A DNA stretch of 64,000 nucleotides from WRAV01 sp050950205 (GTDB lineage: Bacteria; Bacillota; Clostridia; Oscillospirales; Ruminococcaceae): contig JBMNHF010000015.1 in assembly GCA_050950205.1 (NCBI GenBank), positions 1 through 64,000 of the forward strand, in the 5' to 3' direction. Positions 58,169 to 64,000 of the stretch are shown here, piece by piece; within the stretch, counting starts at the first letter, position 1; each line of letters starts with the position of its first letter. A program made the position numbers and the translations under genes. The notes beneath the pieces are model-generated. The model searched no databases. It was not told the DNA's origin and was given only the letters and a program-made list of their open reading frames with translations.

Positions 58169-59611
58169 TTAAGTTCCGCAGAATGTTTTATAATCACAAA
58201 ATTCAGGCGGGGGCAACTTGGAAAGCTCTTCTTGTTCCGGCGTATATTCGTAAGGATGCTCCAAGGCTGTAAGAAGTTGGTGCACTTTGCTGTGGTCACC
58301 TTCTTCCGCAGCACCCAGGGCCTCTTCCACCAAATGGTTTCTTGGAATCATCGCGGGGTTATGGCGCTTCATAAGCTCCCTGATTTCATCCTTGGATTGG
58401 GACTGTTGGCCAAGACGTGCCTGCCATCGATTATGCCAATGGTGGTAATCAGGGCTGGAAAAAAGAGCCTGGCCATCATTTTGTTCCAACGTTAAAGACT
58501 GGAATGTTTTGGTGTAATCCGCTTGGTGTTGTTCCATGAGCTGTAAAAGATCCTGAATCAATAAAGAATCTTTCGCATCATCGCCATACAAACCTAGCTT
58601 TGCCCGCATTCGGGCCAGCCAGTGATTCTGAAATAAATCCTCAAATTTTTCAATCTCGTCTTGGGCCAGCTCGACAGCTTTCTTTTCATCATCATGGAAA
58701 AGAGGCAGCAAGGTTTCGGCAAAACGGGCCAAATTCCAGACAGCCATCTTTGGCTGATTTTCATAGGAGTAGCGGCCGTGCAGATCAATGGAACTGAAAA
58801 CGGTAGCCGGGTGATAAGTGTCCATAAAGGCGCAGGGGCCATAATCAATGGTTTCGCCGCTAATGGCCATGTTGTCTGTATTCATGACGCCATGAATAAA
58901 CCCAACCAATTGCCACTGAGCAATTAAAGATGCCTGCCGTTTGATCACTTCCCGCAGCAGCTGCAAATATTTATTTTCCGATTGCTCAATGCCGGGAAAA
59001 TGGCGTGTTATGGTATAATCGGCTAAACGGCGGACATCCTGCGCTGTTCCAAAATGCGCAGCATATTCAAAGGTTCCCACTCGAATATGACTTGCCGCAA
59101 CACGTGTTAAAACAGCTCCAATCAAAGCTCTCTCGCGTATCACCATTTCTCCTGTGGTTACCACGGCCAAGCTTCGGGTTGTGGGAATTCCCAATGCGTT
59201 CATGGCCTCACTGATGATATATTCCCGCAGCATGGGGCCCAAGGCAGCCCGTCCATCGCCACCCCGGGAGTATGGGGTTGGGCCGCAGCCCTTTAGTTGA
59301 ATATCAAAGCGCTCGCCGGAATCGGTGATTTGTTCACCAAGAAGGATGGCGCGTCCGTCTCCCAGCATGGTAAAATACCCAAACTGATGTCCGGCATATG
59401 CTTGAGCCAAAGGCTCGGCACCCTCTGGAATTTCATTTCCAGCAAAGACCTCCAATTGAAGGGGGACTCCTAAAGAAGCCGCCAATGAATCATTAAAAAT
59501 GACCAGCTTGGGGGCGGGCACAGTGGTTGGAGATAGTTTGGTATAAAAAATCTTGGGTAGCTCAATATAACTGTTATGAAAATTCCATGTTTCTTTTCTC
59601 AATTTATTCAT
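58169..59611 (-). CDS. selO: Protein adenylyltransferase SelO (YdiU family)
   Basis: A pseudokinase-fold enzyme that transfers AMP from ATP to Ser, Thr or Tyr of proteins, linked to redox stress. The 480-aa protein has the full family pattern: LAQAYAGHQFGYFTMLGDGRA (about 70-90), the QLKGCGPTPYSRGGDGRAAL nucleotide-binding part (about 105-125), TRSLAVVTTGE, RVAASHIRVGTFEYAA and the metal/catalytic HGVMNTDNMAISGETIDYGP (about 235-255). The C-terminal FCDYKTFCGT holds the Cys that replaces or parallels the selenocysteine of animal SelO. AAGG abuts the ATG at 59611; a TTG at 59602 has better spacing and may be the start. Single gene. Confidence 0.95.
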   Translation of the reverse strand: MNKLRKETWNFHNSYIELPKIFYTKLSPTTVPAPKLVIFNDSLAASLGVPLQLEVFAGNEIPEGAEPLAQAYAGHQFGYFTMLGDGRAILLGEQITDSGERFDIQLKGCGPTPYSRGGDGRAALGPMLREYIISEAMNALGIPTTRSLAVVTTGEMVIRERALIGAVLTRVAASHIRVGTFEYAAHFGTAQDVRRLADYTITRHFPGIEQSENKYLQLLREVIKRQASLIAQWQLVGFIHGVMNTDNMAISGETIDYGPCAFMDTYHPATVFSSIDLHGRYSYENQPKMAVWNLARFAETLLPLFHDDEKKAVELAQDEIEKFEDLFQNHWLARMRAKLGLYGDDAKDSLLIQDLLQLMEQHQADYTKTFQSLTLEQNDGQALFSSPDYHHWHNRWQARLGQQSQSKDEIRELMKRHNPAMIPRNHLVEEALGAAEEGDHSKVHQLLTALEHPYEYTPEQEELSKLPPPEFCDYKTFCGT

Positions 59612-59894
59612 CCTTCTTAGGAACGATATTTCACACCCTCTTAGTATCTGCGTGTTATATTTTATTATGTTTTAAGGTTATATTTCCACAGACGAATTAT
59701 AAAACAAAACAGCGTTAGAGGTGCTTCGTTTCTGTGTTTTCCCTTCTTTTTCTGGAATTTGGAGGGGTGTTTCGTTTTGCCATCGATATAATCATATTTT
59801 CATTATAAGTGAAAGTGCATAAAAATATCAAACTAAAAACAAAAAAGTTCTGTCAAAATAAGGTTACCATTTTTGCGTTTATTTTACGTTATAA

Positions 59895-60250
59895 GTGAAC
59901 GGTAAAGCCTAGAGTAGAAAAGGCCACAACGAGCGCAAAAAATGGTAGTCCTCGCGCTCGGGAAGGATTTGCATGCAAAATACACCTAGACGGCCGGTGC
60001 GTTAGCCAAGCAATCCTCCTAGCCGACCGGAGGAGTCACGGAAAAGCGGTCAGGCGGTATCTCATAACCAATATGAGCGGCGCTGGTGCGTGCTGGTGAA
60101 TAGCCCCCAGAGGTATGCCATAAACCTAAACGCGACTTCTTGCGCAACATGGCTTTTAAAACTGATTCTGGTGGCGGTTGCCTGACTCTGTAAAAGCGCT
60201 TCTGGTTTACTCCTGGGCACCCTAGCTCCTGTTCTTGAAGATCACAGGCG
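59895..60250 (+). ncRNA. Candidate large structured RNA (about 320 nt)
   Basis: No coding frame fits, but many helices do. Closing helix: GCCTAGAG (59907-59914) with CTCCTGGGC (60210-60218; one bulge, one wobble), next to GTAAA/TTTAC. Inner helices: CGAGCGC/GCGCTCG (59930/59954), TCCTCC/GGAGGA (60014/60029), CTCATA/TATGAG with a 5-nt loop (60061/60072), GTCAGGC/GCCTGAC (60049/60180, long range) and GCCAT/ATGGC (60117/60149). Strand and borders are inferred from the closing helix. The upstream 280 bp to selO are AT-rich with no gene. The next gene starts at 60294. I cannot assign a known RNA class; I considered raiA-, HEARO- and OLE-type RNAs but cannot confirm any by eye. Confidence 0.55.
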
Positions 60251-60293
60251 ATGAATTGTTCAGAATATATCAAATGAAGGAGAGGGAGCACAA

Positions 60294-60656
60294 TTGAACA
60301 TCGATGACATCAATTACGTCAGAGAATTTGCCAAAAAGTATGAAGCAATGATGAACGAGCGCAACGATGCAGATTATCAAATCAATCCGAAAAACTGGAT
60401 CAAGCTTTTAACTGTTTTGGAGTACTTAGAAACTGAGGTAGCAAGATTAGACGGTAAACTTGAGCCGGTTCGCCTTATTCCAAAAGAACAGCATGGATAT
60501 GTACAAGCAATATTTGATATTTTTGACGTTTATGGCGAAAATCTGAAGGTGTTTACTCATGTGCTGAAACTCGCTGATGTTTTTTTCATTGATGCTTTAA
60601 CCAACGGCAAAATCCGCATCGGATTAAATATCAATGATGTGTATGTGAAAAAGTAG
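60294..60656 (+). CDS. Hypothetical protein (120 aa)
   Basis: I do not recognise it. A soluble, mostly helical protein with many charged residues (REFAKKYEAMMNERNDADYQ; NWIKLLTVLEYLETEVARLD), no Cys and no membrane segment. The start is TTG with GGAGAGGGAG upstream. It lies 44 bp after the candidate structured RNA, so the RNA may be its leader or an independent neighbour. It is followed by a decayed transposase fragment. Confidence 0.65.
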   Translation: MNIDDINYVREFAKKYEAMMNERNDADYQINPKNWIKLLTVLEYLETEVARLDGKLEPVRLIPKEQHGYVQAIFDIFDVYGENLKVFTHVLKLADVFFIDALTNGKIRIGLNINDVYVKK

Positions 60657-60716
60657 CAGAGATTGCATAAAAGTCAAAAATAATAAATGAGGATTTAATT
60701 GACGTGATGGACCACA

Positions 60717-60884
60717 GGCAGCTGTTACGACGACGCTTGGATGGAGAGCTTCTTCACCACGCTGTAGAAGGAGATATACTCTACCAACTTCGGGCTTATC
60801 CGACGCAAGTTTATACGGAAGGGGCTGGCACAGTAAATAGCTAAAAAGTCTATCGAAAGATAGGCTTTGTCGCCAAATAAACGA
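60717..60884 (+). pseudogene. Fragment of an IS3-family transposase (OrfB)
   Basis: The frame GSCYDDAWMESFFTTL, then a TAG stop, then KEIYSTNF matches the region of IS3-type integrase cores around the catalytic Glu (usually YDNAxxESFFxTLKKEL). Further on, an interrupted ALSPNKRG resembles the terminal YLSPxxFE part. Several stops and missing sequence show that it is decayed. No intact copy is near. Confidence 0.6.
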
Positions 60885-60975
60885 GGATATCTTTGCTGGA
60901 AATTCCCTAAACGTGATCGACATTTCCCCTAAAAGATGCTATGCTTTCATTAAAATTGAAAAAACGGAGGAACCA

Positions 60976-61629
60976 ATGAAAGAACACTTGTTAAATTCCT
61001 ATGTGAAATTTGCCGAGTTCTTGGTTCACGCCCTAGGGTCTTGCTTTGGGGCCGTTGTATATTCGGTGGACTCGGAAGGCCAATCCGGTACAGTAATAGG
61101 GGTCTTTGGCGTTGTGACAGATCGTCAGCCCGGAGATCCAATGTCCCATTTTGTTTCTCGTGTGCTGCAGACAATGAAGAAAAAGAATCTTCCAGAGTTG
61201 ATCCATGTAGACACCGAGGCCAGCACCTCCGGCGGACGGATCAAACTTGCGTTCTATCCGATCCGCGATGCCTCCGGGAAAATCATTGGGATCTTTGTGC
61301 TCTACGCGACACTAGAAATGATGTATGGTATTCGAAACGCAATCAATGAATTTATGGGCTACAGCAGCAATGATGACAGTCGAAACAAGGTCATCAGCGT
61401 GATCGATGATGAGAATCAGTCTCTCACTAAGTACATGTTGCAGCAAATCCGCGATGAGATCGATGCTTATGGGATCCCCCCCCAACGCATGACAATGGAG
61501 GAAAAAAAGCAGATTGTCCAATCTCTTGAAAAGAAAGAGGTTTTTTACGTCAAGGACTCTGTGAAAATGACAGCTAATCTTTTGGGCGTATCTATCCCAA
61601 CTGTGTACCGCCTTCTTAAAAGAGATTAA
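60976..61629 (+). CDS. YheO/DauR-type transcriptional regulator (PAS-like plus HTH)
   Basis: A 217-aa regulator. Residues 1-120 form the YheO-like PAS domain (FLVHALGSCFGAVVYSVDSE; LAFYPIRDASGKIIGIFVLY), and the C-terminus the DauR-type HTH (EKKQIVQSLEKKEVFYVKDS then VKMTANLLGVSIPTVYRLLK). DauR controls D-amino-acid breakdown in Pseudomonas, and other members sit beside amino-acid lyases and deaminases. The ATG at 60976 has GGAGG 5 nt upstream; the frame opens to 60913 without a site. It lies directly upstream of the tryptophanase-type gene in the same direction, with a terminator and a separate promoter between, so it probably controls that promoter. Confidence 0.9.
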   Translation: MKEHLLNSYVKFAEFLVHALGSCFGAVVYSVDSEGQSGTVIGVFGVVTDRQPGDPMSHFVSRVLQTMKKKNLPELIHVDTEASTSGGRIKLAFYPIRDASGKIIGIFVLYATLEMMYGIRNAINEFMGYSSNDDSRNKVISVIDDENQSLTKYMLQQIRDEIDAYGIPPQRMTMEEKKQIVQSLEKKEVFYVKDSVKMTANLLGVSIPTVYRLLKRD

Positions 61630-61642
61630 ATAAAAATAGAGG

Positions 61643-61684
61643 GAAGTCCGGAGCTATGAACGCCATAGCTTCGGACTTTCTTTA
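61643..61684 (+). terminator. Terminator of the DauR-type regulator gene
   Basis: AAGTCCG-AGCTATG and CATAGCT-CGGACTT pair over 14 bp with one G/T mismatch and a 5-nt loop, followed by T-rich sequence. Confidence 0.85.
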
Positions 61685-61712
61685 TACAGACAGGCGGATC
61701 TCTTAAATAAAA

Positions 61713-61740
61713 TTGGTAAAATTTGTATCAATTGTATATT
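61713..61740 (+). promoter_or_regulatory. Promoter of the tryptophanase-type gene
   Basis: TTGGTA, 16 bp, TATATT. The predicted start of transcription lies near 61747, at the first of several TTATCA/TGATAA repeats. Confidence 0.6.
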
Positions 61741-61744
61741 GTAA

Positions 61745-61812
61745 TTATCAGAAATATGTACTATTATCAACGTAATGATAATGTTTTTTTCACTATGATA
61801 AAAATATTATCA
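61745..61812. promoter_or_regulatory. Five TTATCA/TGATAA half sites in the lyase leader
   Basis: TTATCA at 61745, 61764 and 61807; TGATAA at 61776 and 61796. Sites 61764/61776 form an inverted pair with a 6-bp spacer and 61796/61807 one with a 5-bp spacer. They lie just past the promoter, which fits an operator array or roadblock, possibly for the upstream YheO/DauR-type protein. Confidence 0.5.
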
Positions 61813-61818
61813 CAATAA
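61756..61818 (+). CDS. Possible tyrosine-rich leader peptide (20 aa)
   Basis: ATG at 61756 opens a 20-codon frame MYYYQRNDNVFFTMIKILSQ that ends at TAA 61816-61818, 17 bp before the lyase start. Three Tyr codons follow the start. There is no clear ribosome site, and the stretch overlaps the TTATCA repeats, so it may be chance. If real it would parallel TnaC, the leader of the E. coli tryptophanase operon. Confidence 0.25.
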   Translation: MYYYQRNDNVFFTMIKILSQ

Positions 61819-61835
61819 TGTAGGAGGGATGTATC

Positions 61836-63227
61836 GTGGCAATGGAGTATGTGATGGAGCCCTTCCGAATTAAAATGGTGGAGCCCATCAAGAAAACCAC
61901 CCGGGAATACCGGCTGCAGTGCCTGAAGGAGGCAAACTACAATATGTTCAGCCTCCACTCGGAGGATGTTTACATCGACATGCAGACGGATTCCGGCACG
62001 GGAGCAAACAGCGACAGGCAGTATGCTGCCATGATGACCGCGGACGAATCCTATGGCGGCGCCCGGGGGTATTACCAGGTCCTGGCGGCGGTGCAGGACA
62101 TTTTCGGGTATCAGTATGCTCAGCCCGTGCACCAGGGACGCGCCTGTGAAAAGGTGCTGTTTCCCTGCCTGCTGGGACCCGGCAAGTTCGCTATCGCCAA
62201 TCACTTCTTTGATACCACCAACGGACATGTGGTTTTGACCGGCGCACGAGCCATCAATTTGGTCTGTGAAGAATCCAAACACTCTGACATTCCCGCTCCC
62301 TTCAAGGGCAACATGGACCTGGACGCTCTGGAGGCCACCATTCAGGAAAAGGGCGCGGAGAACATCGGCATGGTCCTGATGACCATCACCAACAACTCGG
62401 TGGGCGGCCAACCGGTCTCCATGGCCAACCTGCGCGGGGCCAGCCAGATCGCTCGGAAATACGGCATTCCCTTCGTGCTGGATGCAGCTCGTTACGCGGA
62501 GAATGCCTACTTCATCAAGACACGGGAAGAGGGATATGCCGATAAGGCTATAAAAGAGATTATCAAGGAAGAGTTCAGCTACGCGGACGCCTTCACCATG
62601 TCCGCCAAGAAAGACGCCATCTCCAGTATGGGCGGCATCATTGGCGTGCGGGAGGACGAAAAGCTCATCCAGGCTGTCCGTCTACGTACCATCCCCAATG
62701 AGGGCTTCCTGACTTACGGCGGGCTGTCCGGCCGGGACATCGCGGCTATGGCCGTGGGCCTATACGAGGGCATCGACGAAGACTTCCTGGCCTACCGCAT
62801 CGGCCAGACTCAGTATTTTGGGGAGAAGCTGCACGACATGGGCATCCCGCTCCAGTATCCCGTGGGCGGCAACGCCATCTATCTGGATTCCGGCGCTATC
62901 ATGAAGCACATCCCCTGGTATGAATTCCCGGCGCAGGCCCTGTCCGCGGCGCTCTATCTGGAGGGCGGCATCCGCGGCGGCGATATCGGTTCGCTTTCCA
63001 TGGACCGCGATCCCGATACCCATGAGCAGGTACGGGCCGACATCGAGTTTTGTCGTCTGTGCGTCTATCGGCGGGTGTACACCCGGGCCCATCTGGACTA
63101 CGCGGCGGATGTCATCAAGTACGTTGCGGATCATGCGGAGAATTACTCCGGGTACAGAATTCTTGAGGAAACGCCCATCCTCCGGCACTTTACGGTTAAG
63201 CTTGAGCCGCTGCAGGAACTGAAGTGA
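61836..63227 (+). CDS. Tryptophanase / tyrosine phenol-lyase family beta-eliminating lyase
   Basis: A PLP enzyme that splits an aromatic amino acid to the aromatic ring, pyruvate and ammonia. 463 aa, with EPFRIKMVEPIKKTTREYRL at the start, TDSGTGANSDRQYAAMM, the VHQGRACEKVLF loop, the PLP Lys in MSAKKDA (K258/K259) and ARYAENAYFIK. At two sites that distinguish the enzymes, from my memory of TnaA and Tpl, it has Asp126 (FFDTT) and Ile384 (GDIGSL), as in tryptophanase and not the Thr and Arg of tyrosine phenol-lyase. GTG start with GGAGGG 7 nt upstream. The gene and the one after it use more GC-rich codons than the neighbourhood. Tryptophanase is favoured, but a different aromatic or D-amino acid substrate is possible. 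Confidence 0.88.
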   Translation: MAMEYVMEPFRIKMVEPIKKTTREYRLQCLKEANYNMFSLHSEDVYIDMQTDSGTGANSDRQYAAMMTADESYGGARGYYQVLAAVQDIFGYQYAQPVHQGRACEKVLFPCLLGPGKFAIANHFFDTTNGHVVLTGARAINLVCEESKHSDIPAPFKGNMDLDALEATIQEKGAENIGMVLMTITNNSVGGQPVSMANLRGASQIARKYGIPFVLDAARYAENAYFIKTREEGYADKAIKEIIKEEFSYADAFTMSAKKDAISSMGGIIGVREDEKLIQAVRLRTIPNEGFLTYGGLSGRDIAAMAVGLYEGIDEDFLAYRIGQTQYFGEKLHDMGIPLQYPVGGNAIYLDSGAIMKHIPWYEFPAQALSAALYLEGGIRGGDIGSLSMDRDPDTHEQVRADIEFCRLCVYRRVYTRAHLDYAADVIKYVADHAENYSGYRILEETPILRHFTVKLEPLQELK

Positions 63228-63273
63228 AGCTCCTGAAAAACAGGAGAACAAGTAAAGAAAGAGGTGGAAAAAC

Positions 63274-64000
63274 ATGACAGCATCCTTTGCCTTCGCCATT
63301 CTGGTAGCGATTTTCGCCTTCGGAGAGATCATCGCCGAAAAGACAAAAGCCGTCCTTTCCGCCACGCTGGTGATCGCCATCACACTGCTGATTGCATTCT
63401 GGTTCGGGCTCCCCAGCAATATCTTCGACACCGCCGCGCTGACCGCCATCACCAACATCTTAATCGGCATGCTGATCACCTCTCTGGGTAGTATGATCGA
63501 TTTCCCGGAGCTGAAGCGCCAGTGGAAAACGGTGGTTGTCAGCTTTTTGGGTATGCTCGCGGGCGTCTCGCTGATCCTCCTGGTTGCGCCGGTCATCATC
63601 GGCCGCGAAATGACCATCGCGGGCTCGCCCATTTTTGCGGGCGCCAACACGGCCGCCCTTTTGATGATCAACTCGCTCAACGAAAAGGGCCTCACAGAGC
63701 TCTCCAGTTTTGTGATCATGGTACTTATCACCCAGAACTTTATCGGCATCCCCATTGCTTCCATCCTGCTGCGCAAGGATGCCAAATCTTTTCTGAAGGA
63801 CAGCGAACAGGTGAAGCTGTACGCTCAGGCGGAGCAGAAGGCTCAGACTTCCGTTAAGCGCAAGCCTCTGCAGCTGCCGGCCATACTCGATCGCCCCTCT
63901 ATCCGACTGCTGAAGCTGGCCTTGGTTTCCGGCCTCAGTCAGAAGCTGGCAGGCCTTACCAATGGGAACATCCATTGGTTCGTATGGTGTCTGCTGCTGG
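63274..64000 (+). CDS. Integral membrane permease, cut by the window edge
   Basis: An open frame from ATG 63274 (GAGGTGG 7 nt upstream) to the end of the window, at least 242 codons. About seven hydrophobic helices are seen so far: FAFAILVAIFAFGEIIA at the start, then VLSATLVIAITLLIAFWFGL, ITNILIGMLITSLGSM, VVSFLGMLAGVSLILLVAPV, IFAGANTAALLMINSL, FVIMVLITQNFIGIPIASIL, then a charged loop and further helices. The GANTAALL and TSLGSM segments recall ten-helix secondary carriers (bile-acid/sodium-like fold), but I cannot name the family. It lies 46 bp after the lyase gene and so is probably its partner for import of the amino acid or export of a product. Confidence 0.8.
   Translation, partial: MTASFAFAILVAIFAFGEIIAEKTKAVLSATLVIAITLLIAFWFGLPSNIFDTAALTAITNILIGMLITSLGSMIDFPELKRQWKTVVVSFLGMLAGVSLILLVAPVIIGREMTIAGSPIFAGANTAALLMINSLNEKGLTELSSFVIMVLITQNFIGIPIASILLRKDAKSFLKDSEQVKLYAQAEQKAQTSVKRKPLQLPAILDRPSIRLLKLALVSGLSQKLAGLTNGNIHWFVWCLLL

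Noticed and set aside
59997..60250. Group II intron, suggested by GTGCG at 59997
   Set aside because: No domain V hairpin and no reverse-transcriptase frame; the GTGCG is likely chance within the structured region.
60019..60291. 90-aa minus-strand ORF over the candidate RNA
   Set aside because: No ribosome site and a low-quality composition; the helices explain the region better.

Overview
The window looks like chromosomal DNA of an anaerobic Firmicute of the class Clostridia, probably a gut-type Oscillospirales or Ruminococcaceae relative. The evidence is a Rex redox repressor, a sporulation-type YtaF protein, a YesMN two-component system, msm/ugp-type sugar ABC transporters, sigma-A promoters with 17-bp spacers, strong AGGAGG ribosome sites, and beta-glucuronidase and tryptophanase-type catabolic genes. 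The genus cannot be fixed from sequence alone. No phage, plasmid origin, CRISPR array or rRNA gene was seen.

Layout. 0-2.4 kb: small minus-strand ORFs separated by strong terminators, then a GNAT acetyltransferase. 2.5-4.1 kb: tRNA-Leu(CAA), Rex and YtaF, all minus. 4.4-7.2 kb: pyrimidine-nucleoside phosphorylase and a sodium-dependent NSS transporter, plus strand. 7.3-14.1 kb, minus: a LysM-G5-M23 cell-wall endopeptidase, then an RND permease/adaptor pair behind a consensus promoter. 14.3 kb: tRNA-Arg(ACG). 14.5-28.4 kb, minus: an eleven-gene glucuronide utilisation locus (YesN/YesM, two solute-binding lipoproteins, two permeases, ATPase, PhnP-like hydrolase, beta-glucuronidase, alkaline-phosphatase-fold hydrolase, sugar isomerase). 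28.5-31.1 kb: an apparently intact IS21-family element next to yesN. 31.5-33.0 kb: a 492-aa protein I do not recognise.

33.2-44.6 kb, plus: a coherent sensing and uptake locus. A histidine kinase with a periplasmic amino-acid-binding domain and an NtrC-type regulator precede a textbook -24/-12 sigma-54 promoter. That promoter drives an Opp/Dpp-type importer, an amidohydrolase and an ornithine-cyclodeaminase-family enzyme. 44.6-54.2 kb, minus: an undescribed-looking envelope gene set built around a 2258-aa lipoprotein with two VWA domains and a pure acidic repeat tract, flanked by zinc-ribbon proteins, a small lipoprotein, a small membrane protein and a 50-aa coupled ORF. 54.5-57.9 kb, plus: an orphan solute-binding lipoprotein, a membrane sensor with a LuxR-type HTH, and a small HTH protein, separated from the VWA set by a perfect 10-bp palindrome.

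58.2-59.6 kb: SelO (minus). 59.9-60.25 kb: a roughly 320-nt stretch that folds on paper into a closed multi-stem RNA, upstream of a 120-aa hypothetical gene and a decayed transposase fragment. 61.0-64.0 kb, plus: a YheO/DauR-type regulator, a tryptophanase-family lyase behind repeated TTATCA/TGATAA sites, and a membrane permease cut by the window edge.
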